Shown: positions 1-5,834 of the stretch, one piece after another
Numbering within the stretch: position 1 is the first letter of the stretch
Layout of the letters: the number at the start of each line of letters is the position of its first letter
From: Paludibacteraceae bacterium
GTDB lineage: Bacteria; Bacteroidota; Bacteroidia; Bacteroidales; Paludibacteraceae
Direction of reading: 5' to 3'
DNA: 5,834 nt
NCBI GenBank assembly: GCA_024400275.1
Contig: JAKSMY010000080.1
Span: 1-5,834, forward strand
Made by a program: the position numbers and the translations under genes
Notes under the pieces: generated by a model
The model's input: only the letters and a program-made list of their open reading frames with translations
The model's database searches: none
Told to the model about the DNA's origin: nothing

Positions 1-1280
1 CTGTTAACGTGTATAAGTTCTCGCAAGATTTCTCGGCTACGATGTATGTGCCTTTCTTGGAGGCTTATTGCACAGCCTTGGGTAAAAACGAGTATTATGA
101 GCAAGTTTTGCGCGTGATCACGATGCTGGATAATTCGGGTATGCGTGCATTGCCGCTTGAAGGTGAACAGTGGTATGAGATAGACGATGTGCAAGATTTA
201 GATATTGCGGAATCCATTTTTACGGACAAACAATATGACTTGTTATGCAGTCGTTTTGGCGGCTATTGGCGTTATCCACACTTGCTGGATTTCTGCTATT
301 TGGTGAATCCGTATTTCCCCAATCAGCGCTTGCGTGACGAATTGGCGGCTAATTTTGGTAAGTTGTTAACAGAGTATCCATCCGGACAACGGGTTAATAA
401 CTTGTTGGCAGCCAAAGACTTTGGTATCAAAAGCAAGTATATCGCCGTGGGCAATGGTGCCGCAGAACTTATTAAGGTGCTATCCGAACAGATGATGGGT
501 AGAGTGGGTGTGGTACGTCCTACATTTGAGGAATATCCCAACCGGCTGATGCCCGAACAAGTGGTGGCTTATACGGCACAAGAACCTGATTATCACTATA
601 CAGCAGATGACTTGATGGCGTATTTTGAGGACAAGGATATTTGGTCATTGGTGCTGATTAATCCGGATAATCCAAGTGGTAATTATATTCCGTATGCAGA
701 TTGCTTGCGATTGGCAGAGTGGTGTCAAAAGAAAGATATTGTGTTGGTGTTGGATGAAAGTTTTATAGATTTCTCCGAAGAACATCCTACCTTTCTTGAT
801 AATGCCGTGTTAGAGCGTTTTGACCATTTAGTGGTTGTTAAGAGCATATCCAAATCATTCGGTGTTCCAGGCTTGCGTTTAGGTGTGTTGGCAACGGCTA
901 ATCATGCCTTAATGACTGGAATTCGTCGGTCATTGCCAATTTGGAATATTAACTCGTTTGGTGAGTTCTTCTTGCAGATCTTAGGTAAGTATGAGAAAGC
1001 CTATGCAACAGCGATGGATACTTTCCGAGAAGAACGAAATCGCTTTGTGAATGGCTTGCAAGAGATTGATGACTTGCGTGTTATTCCTACGCAAGCCAAC
1101 TATGTGTTGTGTGAGGTGAAGGCACCTCATTCGCCGCGTGAGTTGGCTGTTCAATTATTGCGAGATAAACAGATATTGATAAAGGATTGCAGTAAAAAGT
1201 GTGCCGCACCATATATCCGTTTGGCGGTGCGTGATACAAAAGATAATGATAAACTGATAGAGGCATTGAAGGCGTTATGA
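1..1280 (+). CDS. Nucleotidyltransferase / CobD-like PLP enzyme fusion (5' partial)
   Basis: Residues are counted from the GTG at 9, but the frame is open to the window edge and the protein almost certainly starts upstream, so the gene is 5'-partial. Residues 1-75 match the end of a LicC/phosphocholine-cytidylyltransferase-like NTP_transferase domain, ending in EIDDVQDLDIAE (57-68), whose acidic residues normally bind metal and nucleotide. Residues 80-423 form a fold-type I PLP domain: GNGAAELI (148-155) for cofactor phosphate, NPDNPSG (218-224), D249 for the pyridine nitrogen, Schiff-base K282 in SISKSFGVPGLRLG, and C-terminal R404 for a substrate carboxylate or phosphate. The FIDF, WNIN (312-315) and ILIKDC segments resemble CobD, the threonine-phosphate decarboxylase, more than HisC. 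Decarboxylation of phosphoserine or phosphothreonine followed by CTP activation is inferred; an aminotransferase role remains possible. The stop overlaps the next start (ATGA). Confidence 0.85.
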   Translation, partial: VNVYKFSQDFSATMYVPFLEAYCTALGKNEYYEQVLRVITMLDNSGMRALPLEGEQWYEIDDVQDLDIAESIFTDKQYDLLCSRFGGYWRYPHLLDFCYLVNPYFPNQRLRDELAANFGKLLTEYPSGQRVNNLLAAKDFGIKSKYIAVGNGAAELIKVLSEQMMGRVGVVRPTFEEYPNRLMPEQVVAYTAQEPDYHYTADDLMAYFEDKDIWSLVLINPDNPSGNYIPYADCLRLAEWCQKKDIVLVLDESFIDFSEEHPTFLDNAVLERFDHLVVVKSISKSFGVPGLRLGVLATANHALMTGIRRSLPIWNINSFGEFFLQILGKYEKAYATAMDTFREERNRFVNGLQEIDDLRVIPTQANYVLCEVKAPHSPRELAVQLLRDKQILIKDCSKKCAAPYIRLAVRDTKDNDKLIEALKAL

Positions 1281-2263
1281 CGCGGTTTTGTATCTGCGGA
1301 GGTGGTTCGTTAGGGTTAGTCACGGCCGGAGTATTAGCCCAACAAGACGGAGTGGAAGTCAATCTATTGACCTCCAAGCCATCCCAATGGAGTAAGGAGA
1401 TTAAGGTGTCAGACCTAAACGGGAAACTCTATCAAGGACATCTGCATATCATCTCTGACCAAGCCGAGCAAGTCATTCCTCAAAGTGACATTATTCTTTT
1501 ATGCGTGCCGGGGTTTTTAATTGAAAAAACATTGCGAGACATCGCTCCTTATATCACGACACAAGCCGTTGGTTCTATTGTCAGCAGCACAGGCTTCTTC
1601 TTCCGTGCCCATGAGATTTTTGATAACAAGACGGCACTCTTCGGTTTCCAACGTGTGCCATATATTGCCCGCGTAACCGAATATGGTCATACCGCACAGT
1701 TATTGGGATACAAGAAACAACTCTATATGGCGATTGAGAATTTGCCTGATTCGTTTGCCACACAATGGGGAACTTGGTTGAACACTCCTATATCAGCACT
1801 CCATAACTATTTGGAAGCGGCATTGACCAATAGTAACCCACTATTGCACACCGCACGTTTGTTTGGAATGTGGCATGCTTGGACAGAGGGGAAGACTTAT
1901 TCACAGCCCATTAAATTTTATGCCGAGTGGGATGAATACAGTGCCGAACAGTATATTGCCATGGATGCCGAGTTTCAGGCACTTTGTAAGATAGTCGGGG
2001 TGTCTATTCCTTCTGTATTGGAATACTATGAGAGTGGTGATGCAACCTCGTTAGCGCATAAATTGCAATCTATACGGGCATTTCAAAGTATTGATGCTCC
2101 CATGAAAAAGACCAAGAATGGATGGATACCGGACTTCCAAAGTCGCTATTTTACCGAGGACTTCCCGTTTGGGTTGCAGTTGATCAAAGATTTAGCAGAA
2201 AAAAACAACCTATCCACACCGACGATTGACAACGTCTTGGCATGGGGAAAACGATATTTATGA
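1277..2263 (+). CDS. Opine (octopine/nopaline) dehydrogenase family protein
   Basis: This 328-residue protein has the two-domain layout of NAD(P)-dependent opine dehydrogenases, which reductively join the amine of one substrate to a 2-oxo acid. An N-terminal Rossmann fold opens with GGGSLG (8-13), the dinucleotide-binding glycine motif. The C-terminal half carries NPLLH (187-191), whose histidine is the expected catalytic base, and SRYFTEDFPFGL (289-300). R290 and D295 in that stretch are spaced like the active-site Arg and Asp of octopine dehydrogenase, as I recall them. The length is slightly below the usual 350-400 residues. The ATG lies inside the stop of the upstream fusion gene, so the two are probably translated as a unit. 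The neighbour would supply an amino-alcohol phosphate or its CDP ester as the amine, and pyruvate is a plausible acceptor. Family assignment is firm; the substrate is inferred. Ketopantoate reductase is a weaker alternative. Confidence 0.83.
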   Translation: MTRFCICGGGSLGLVTAGVLAQQDGVEVNLLTSKPSQWSKEIKVSDLNGKLYQGHLHIISDQAEQVIPQSDIILLCVPGFLIEKTLRDIAPYITTQAVGSIVSSTGFFFRAHEIFDNKTALFGFQRVPYIARVTEYGHTAQLLGYKKQLYMAIENLPDSFATQWGTWLNTPISALHNYLEAALTNSNPLLHTARLFGMWHAWTEGKTYSQPIKFYAEWDEYSAEQYIAMDAEFQALCKIVGVSIPSVLEYYESGDATSLAHKLQSIRAFQSIDAPMKKTKNGWIPDFQSRYFTEDFPFGLQLIKDLAEKNNLSTPTIDNVLAWGKRYL

Positions 2264-2269
2264 GAGATT
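2258..2269 (+). repeat. 12-bp direct repeat, copy 1 (left edge of inserted gene)
   Basis: TTATGAGAGATT covers the last codons of the opine dehydrogenase gene and its TGA stop. The same 12 bases recur at 3458-3469, exactly 1200 bases further on, where they form the stop of the HUH-SLOG gene and the first codons of licD. The two copies bracket the one gene that does not fit the polysaccharide pathway. Four of the twelve bases (ATGA) could converge through stop/start overlap, but the other eight need another explanation. GAGAGATT alone also occurs by chance near 4576-4583, so the evidence is good but not conclusive. Confidence 0.65.
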
Positions 2270-2271
2270 AA
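2260..2271 (+). other. Three-codon mini-ORF (remnant licD start?)
   Basis: ATG AGA GAT TAA overlaps the stop of the opine dehydrogenase gene in the same ATGA manner as the other junctions here. It encodes Met-Arg-Asp and then stops. The real licD begins ATG AGA GAT TTA, so this looks like a broken copy of the licD start left at the left edge of the HUH-SLOG gene. A ribosome that reinitiates here would be released 13 bases before the next start at 2285. A function in coupling is speculative; the sequence identity is directly visible. Confidence 0.45.
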
Positions 2272-2284
2272 CACGGAATAACTA

Positions 2285-3463
2285 ATGCTTACGCAGAAAC
2301 AGAGAGATAAGATAGAGGAGAAGAAGACTGCAATGCCAATGGCGCTGCAGCGCGATAATGATGCCAATTATAAAAGAGGCTACTTCTTTATCACACTCAA
2401 CACGCGTGAGGATGTGCCCACGTTTGGTTGGGTGGAGGGGCACATAGGAGGATTGAAGACCGATATGCCGCATGTGAGATATTCAGAGTTGGGAGAAAAA
2501 GTAATGGCATGTTGGAAGAGTATTCCTCATTATCACCCGCAAGTGGAACTTATTGCGGCTGAAGTGATGCCAGAACATTTTCATGGACTTTTGTACCTCA
2601 AACCCGATGGAACGGAGCATTTGGGGCGCATTGTAAATGGGTTCATGATTTCATGCACACATGCGTATTGGGATGTTTTGGGCATCGCATGGCGGGATAT
2701 GAAGAAAGACCCTACTAAAGGGGAGCGCGTTGCTGCGCGTGAGTGGCAGGATAACGATCATACGCATTCCTATCGCGGTCCGGCTGTTTTTGTGCGAGGG
2801 TATAACGATGTCATCCCTATCACAGAGGAAGAAGTGCAGACGAAGATAGAGTATATCCGTGCACAAGCGGAAAAAAGATTGATGAAAGGTAATAATGCTC
2901 CCTGCTTTCACATACATCGTGGACAACAAAGTCACCATTGGTCAAAGGAGACGGCACTTAATGCTATTTTGAAAGACTCGTTTTTTAGAAATAACGCTGC
3001 AGCGTGTGAAGAGGTGCAAAAGCAGGTGACAGAACGGTTGTTGGATGGTTTGGATTGGATGGGTAACAAAGAATTGTTACTATGTGCCAAGAAACTGCCT
3101 CTTGTTTGCCACAGGGCAGATATTAACCTCTTTGAGCAACAAAAAGAAGCCGTTTTGGTTGCTGCACAAAGCGGAGCCGTTATTGTATCTGCCTTTATCA
3201 GTGCCAAAGAACGCGAAATAAGAGACTTGCTTTTTGCTGCACAATTACCGGTGGTTGAGATTATGGATAACGGATTTTCGGAAAGATATAAACCATACGG
3301 CAAAGCGTTCTATGCCTGTGCTGAGAACAAACTGCTGCAAATATCTCCATGGCAATATCAGTATCAAAGGGAGTCTAAGATTAGCAGGGAGATGTGTCTT
3401 GTGATGAATGAATTAAGTTTAACAATATGCCAACATGGTGATGATTGGTGGAAAAAGTTATGA
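2285..3463 (+). CDS. HUH/Y1 transposase-like domain fused to a DprA-like (SLOG) domain
   Basis: This 392-residue protein has two parts. Residues about 30-200 resemble REP-associated tyrosine transposases (RAYT, Y1_Tnp superfamily): FFITLNTR (34-41), HPQVEL (84-89), the HUH motif MPEHFHGLLYL (95-105, H98 and H100), EWQDNDHTH (153-161), and KIEYI with Y190 as the likely nicking tyrosine. Residues about 258-388 resemble the DprA-related SLOG Rossmann family: GNKELL (260-265), a VIVSAFISAKEREI segment (299-312), PVVEIMDNGF (322-331), KLLQISPW (349-356) and a final helix around MNEL (374-377). Both domain families are linked to single-stranded DNA, the first cutting it and DprA binding it. The start is separated from the upstream stop by 21 bases, with no good ribosome binding site; ATGs at 2333 and 2339 are alternatives. 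No role in polysaccharide synthesis is evident, and flanking repeats suggest insertion. I see both domains by motif only, without a profile search. Confidence 0.72.
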   Translation: MLTQKQRDKIEEKKTAMPMALQRDNDANYKRGYFFITLNTREDVPTFGWVEGHIGGLKTDMPHVRYSELGEKVMACWKSIPHYHPQVELIAAEVMPEHFHGLLYLKPDGTEHLGRIVNGFMISCTHAYWDVLGIAWRDMKKDPTKGERVAAREWQDNDHTHSYRGPAVFVRGYNDVIPITEEEVQTKIEYIRAQAEKRLMKGNNAPCFHIHRGQQSHHWSKETALNAILKDSFFRNNAAACEEVQKQVTERLLDGLDWMGNKELLLCAKKLPLVCHRADINLFEQQKEAVLVAAQSGAVIVSAFISAKEREIRDLLFAAQLPVVEIMDNGFSERYKPYGKAFYACAENKLLQISPWQYQYQRESKISREMCLVMNELSLTICQHGDDWWKKL

Positions 3464-3469
3464 GAGATT
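3458..3469 (+). repeat. 12-bp direct repeat, copy 2 (right edge, licD start)
   Basis: This second copy of TTATGAGAGATT contains both the TGA stop of the HUH-SLOG gene and the ATG of licD. If the gene was inserted at an older opine dehydrogenase/licD junction, this copy is the original licD start and the one at 2258-2269 is the duplicate. Allowing a one-base gap, similarity continues for two or three more bases (GATTAA against GATTTAA). Confidence 0.65.
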
Positions 3470-4155
3470 TAATTGTCAGATTTTGTGTTAGATTAGGCAT
3501 TTATAAGCCTATGGTTGAAATAATCAACCGCTTAAAATTTGAGGTGCAAGCGCGCAGAATGAAACGCGACGGATTGGCTATGTTAGCCGCAGCAGACAAG
3601 GTGCTGAGCGATATGGGCATAAAAGCCTTTTTGACGTATGGCGCTTTGTTAGGGGCATATCGTGACCATGGCTTTATCTCTTATGATCCAGATATAGACC
3701 TTGGCATATTGGCTGATGATGTCCCCGCTAATCTCCATCAAGTTATGGAGCAAGCAGGTTTTCATCTTTATCGGCAGAACGTGATGGCCGGAACGGGACA
3801 ATTAATAGAAGAAACGTACATTTATAATAAATTGCATTTAGATATTTTCTATTACTTTCGTGAGGGCAAAGACTTGTATAGCGTTATTCAGCGCAAACAT
3901 GAGACAAAAGAATGGAAAGAAGCCAATGCGACAGACGGCTTCCCTTGTGATAGGTCTTATGTTCCTGCCTGCGAGTTTGAACGTCGCGAGTTTTTGGGAT
4001 TGCAGATTTGGATGCCGGTGGATATAGACGGCTGGTTGCGCGCTATCTATTCAGATTCGTATATGACCCCTATCAAAAATTGGGATGCCAAAGATGGTTA
4101 TGTAACAAGGATTATTCACACACAAGAACGTTCGTATAGAATAATATCACTATGA
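3460..4155 (+). CDS. LicD family phospho-alcohol transferase
   Basis: LicD/fukutin-related proteins transfer a phospho-alcohol, classically phosphocholine from CDP-choline, onto a cell-surface sugar. Counting from the ATG at 3460 the protein has 231 residues. The signature GALLGAYRDHGFISYDPDID (61-80) matches the LicD nucleotidyltransferase-fold core, with D76, D78 and D80 as metal ligands. LDIF (127-130) is the second conserved acidic strand, and YSDSYMTP...W (197-208) the conserved tail motif. I chose ATG 3460 over the in-frame TTG at 3445 because it gives the ATGA overlap seen at other junctions in this operon. No choline uptake or kinase gene is visible here; the likely donor comes from the cytidylyltransferase fusion at the left edge of the window. 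That makes an amino-alcohol or carboxyalkylamino-alcohol phosphate a better guess than phosphocholine. The enzyme should act in the cytoplasm, on a lipid-linked glycan. Confidence 0.85.
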   Translation: MRDLIVRFCVRLGIYKPMVEIINRLKFEVQARRMKRDGLAMLAAADKVLSDMGIKAFLTYGALLGAYRDHGFISYDPDIDLGILADDVPANLHQVMEQAGFHLYRQNVMAGTGQLIEETYIYNKLHLDIFYYFREGKDLYSVIQRKHETKEWKEANATDGFPCDRSYVPACEFERREFLGLQIWMPVDIDGWLRAIYSDSYMTPIKNWDAKDGYVTRIIHTQERSYRIISL

Positions 4156-4964
4156 TAAAAATCAGCGTCATATTACCTGTATGCGGCGTAGCGGCGTACA
4201 TTGAGAAATGCATACAAAGCCTGTTAAACCAAACACTATCGGATATGGAATTCATTTTTGTGGATGACCATAGTCCCGACAATAGTATCGAAATAGCGAA
4301 ACAAGTTATCAAATCTCACACTCGTGAGAAACAATTTGTATTTTTGCGTCCTGAACATAATCTTGGTCCCGGCATGGCGCGTAATTTTGCTATTCCTCAA
4401 GCAACAGGCGAATATATCGCTTTTTGTGATGCAGACGATTGGGTAGAATCTACTATGTATGAGCAACTATATACCCAAGCACAAACCTACCAAGCTCAGA
4501 TTAGTTCGGCTGCTGCCATATTGGACTATCCGGATGGCTCACATCAACAGATGACTAATCCTTATATTGGTTGTGGAGAGATTTCCACCAAACAACGCAA
4601 GTATTTGCTCAGTCACTTCGTGAGTAACTTCACCACAATGCTTTTTAGACGAGAGTGGTTGAATCAGTATTCCATTCGATTCCCCGATGCACGAAGTGGT
4701 GAAGATAGTAGTTTTATGGGGCAATGCTATTTATTGGTTCAGCGCATTGCCCAAACTAACCAACCGCTCTATCACTACGTGATTCATGGGGATAGTATCA
4801 GTCACCGCAAACATATATGGCGTGGCAAAGATAAACGCAAGGCTTTTGGCTATTTATTGAATTTTGCCAAACGCAACCAATTGTGGTCCATCTATCGTAA
4901 CCAACTCATTTTACTATATATCAAGAAAGCCCTTTTAACGCCTATTAAAGAATGGATACACTAA
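4152..4964 (+). CDS. Family 2 glycosyltransferase (GT-A fold)
   Basis: This 270-residue protein is a typical GT2 enzyme that adds a sugar from a nucleotide-sugar to a growing polysaccharide repeat on its lipid carrier. ISVILPVCGVAAYIEKCIQS (4-23) is the first nucleotide-binding strand and helix, FVDDHSPDNS (36-45) the second, and CDADDW (92-97) contains the metal-binding DxD. GEDSSF (183-188) is the ED motif that usually supplies the catalytic base, and YHYVIHGDSISH (207-218) is a common C-terminal acceptor-side motif. The length is at the short end for the family but appears complete. No strong membrane span is visible; the basic C-terminal third (RGKDKRK, 224-230) could hold it near the membrane. 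The start overlaps the licD stop as ATGA. Which sugar and linkage it makes cannot be read from the sequence. Confidence 0.9.
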   Translation: MIKISVILPVCGVAAYIEKCIQSLLNQTLSDMEFIFVDDHSPDNSIEIAKQVIKSHTREKQFVFLRPEHNLGPGMARNFAIPQATGEYIAFCDADDWVESTMYEQLYTQAQTYQAQISSAAAILDYPDGSHQQMTNPYIGCGEISTKQRKYLLSHFVSNFTTMLFRREWLNQYSIRFPDARSGEDSSFMGQCYLLVQRIAQTNQPLYHYVIHGDSISHRKHIWRGKDKRKAFGYLLNFAKRNQLWSIYRNQLILLYIKKALLTPIKEWIH

Positions 4965-5824
4965 ACATTAAAATATTCTGCCGTTCCTTTGATCTTCGGC
5001 TTTACGAAAAATCTCGGCTATTTTATCAGTCATGGGGTTTCCCCTGTGTGCGTTTGACCGACCAATCTGCAGATGGGTATTTTTATACTATGCTCAAACA
5101 TACTGATTGCGATATTGCTATCAATGTGGATGAAGATTGTTTCATTACGAACAAGCAAGCAGTCTTAGATTTGGTGAATTATGTCATAGATCAAAAGATT
5201 GCTAATGCCGGTTGTCCTGATGGTGGAGGAGCAACGCCCCGTAATGGCAATCCTATGGTTACCAACCCATTTTTCAACATATTTAATCTCCGTCTCATTC
5301 GTGAGCAAGAAGGCAATGCTCTTACAATCAAACAAAAAGTGAAAACCTTCAACTACGCGTTGCATTTAGACGACATGTCGACCTCCTATCCCACCGATAT
5401 TTTGCAACGAGAGCCACTTTACAAGCGCGTTGGTTTGGAGCCTTATTATCCATTCTTTTTTTGGTTGGCGTATCATTTTAAGACGCTCTATTTACCAAGT
5501 AAAAAACATATAGATGGTTGGACAACTATGCTATATGATACGCAAGGGCATTTGCTTTGTCAACACTCGTGGTTATCGCGTTTTTACTCCATTCCAAGTT
5601 TGATTGTACGTCACTGGCAACCGAATGCCGGTCAACAAAAAGCACGAATAGATGCTTTAATCGCTGAAACAACTACAATGAGCGATATAAGTGTTCCTAA
5701 AGAATGTTTCAGCGATACCCTACGCTATGCGTTAGACAAAATTATCCGTTGGTGCATCAAAGTGCCTCAACGGATAATGGGATGGCCCAAAAAACTGAAG
5801 AAAAAGTTATTTAGAAATTCCTAA
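4952..5824 (+). CDS. Unrecognised protein, probable glycosyltransferase with DED motif
   Basis: I do not recognise the exact family of this 290-residue protein. IKIFCRSFDLRLYEKSRLFY (6-25) looks like a GT-A opening strand and helix. DCDIAINVDEDCFI (52-65) ends a strand in Asp-Glu-Asp (60-62), the position and style of a GT-A DxD metal site. A glycine-rich GCPDGGG (87-93), PFFNIFN (106-112) and an aromatic PYYPFFFWLAY patch (164-174) follow. HSW (205-207) could be an acceptor or metal-binding site. The tail is strongly basic (KKLKKKLF, 280-287), which suits contact with an acidic membrane surface. The ATG lies 13 bases inside the upstream glycosyltransferase gene, supporting coupled expression and a shared pathway. 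A role in the same glycan is an inference from context and the DED motif. Confidence 0.6.
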   Translation: MDTLNIKIFCRSFDLRLYEKSRLFYQSWGFPCVRLTDQSADGYFYTMLKHTDCDIAINVDEDCFITNKQAVLDLVNYVIDQKIANAGCPDGGGATPRNGNPMVTNPFFNIFNLRLIREQEGNALTIKQKVKTFNYALHLDDMSTSYPTDILQREPLYKRVGLEPYYPFFFWLAYHFKTLYLPSKKHIDGWTTMLYDTQGHLLCQHSWLSRFYSIPSLIVRHWQPNAGQQKARIDALIAETTTMSDISVPKECFSDTLRYALDKIIRWCIKVPQRIMGWPKKLKKKLFRNS

Positions 5825-5834
5825 ATAGGTTTTC

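Noticed and set aside
9..11. GTG at position 9 as the true start of the first gene
   Set aside because: The frame is open to the window edge, and the residues after it are the interior end of a nucleotidyltransferase domain, so the gene must begin upstream.
9..1280. Histidinol-phosphate aminotransferase (hisC) for the PLP domain
   Set aside because: No histidine genes are nearby, the protein is fused to a nucleotidyltransferase, and several active-site segments look closer to CobD. A transaminase role is not fully excluded.
1277..2263. Ketopantoate reductase or glycerol-3-phosphate dehydrogenase
   Set aside because: The Rossmann start is shared, but the C-terminal NPLLH and SRYFTED segments fit the octopine dehydrogenase domain better.
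2726..2739. Short CGCG...CGCG hairpin as a possible REP element for the RAYT-like gene
   Set aside because: The stem is only four pairs, inside coding sequence, with no second copy. I found no REP-like palindromes flanking the gene.
2994..3005. Perfect 12-bp palindrome ACGCTGCAGCGT inside the HUH-SLOG gene
   Set aside because: A palindrome of this length is expected about once by chance in a window this size; it has no loop and lies in coding sequence.
2932..3303. Open frames on the minus strand, such as this 123-codon one
   Set aside because: They lie wholly inside well-supported + strand genes, and their translations show no domain pattern.
3445..3447. In-frame TTG as the start of licD
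   Set aside because: ATG at 3460 gives the four-base stop/start overlap used at other junctions and loses no conserved LicD motif.
5825..5834. Terminator or start of a following gene after the last stop
   Set aside because: Only ten bases remain, too few to judge; no hairpin or start codon is visible.

Overview
The window is a single-direction, tightly packed stretch of six genes on the + strand, with almost no non-coding DNA. It reads as the interior of a surface-polysaccharide (capsule or O-antigen type) operon. The moderate base composition, the lack of clear Shine-Dalgarno sites before most starts and the style of the proteins suggest a Bacteroidota (Bacteroidales) gut or host-associated bacterium. 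That assignment is an inference from style, since no taxonomic marker is present.

Layout. (1) 1-1280: the 3' part of a fused protein, with the tail of a sugar/phospho-alcohol nucleotidyltransferase domain followed by a complete PLP fold-type I domain that looks more like CobD (threonine/serine-phosphate decarboxylase) than a true transaminase. (2) 1277-2263: an opine (octopine/nopaline) dehydrogenase family protein. (3) 2285-3463: an unexpected gene with an HUH/Y1 (REP-associated tyrosine transposase-like) domain fused to a DprA-like Rossmann (SLOG-type) domain. (4) 3460-4155: a LicD family phospho-alcohol transferase. (5) 4152-4964: a GT-A family 2 glycosyltransferase. (6) 4952-5824: an unrecognised protein with a DED motif, probably another glycosyltransferase. 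Gene pairs 1/2, 3/4 and 4/5 overlap by ATGA, and 5/6 overlap by 13 bases, so translational coupling is likely throughout.

How they may work together (inference). Genes 1, 2 and 4 make a coherent decoration pathway. A PLP decarboxylase would give an amino-alcohol phosphate (for example phosphoethanolamine from phosphoserine), and the opine dehydrogenase would reductively couple its amine to a 2-oxo acid. The nucleotidyltransferase would activate the product as a CDP derivative, and LicD would place the N-(carboxyalkyl)amino-alkyl phosphate on a glycan. Genes 5 and 6 would build the glycan.

The HUH-SLOG gene breaks this logic. A 12-base direct repeat, TTATGAGAGATT, occurs exactly at the end of gene 2 (2258-2269) and at the end of gene 3/start of licD (3458-3469), 1200 bases apart. 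This suggests the gene was inserted at an ancestral ATGA junction between the opine dehydrogenase and licD, duplicating the licD start and preserving the stop/start overlap. The insertion scar and the domain fusion are, with the decoration pathway, the most notable signals here.
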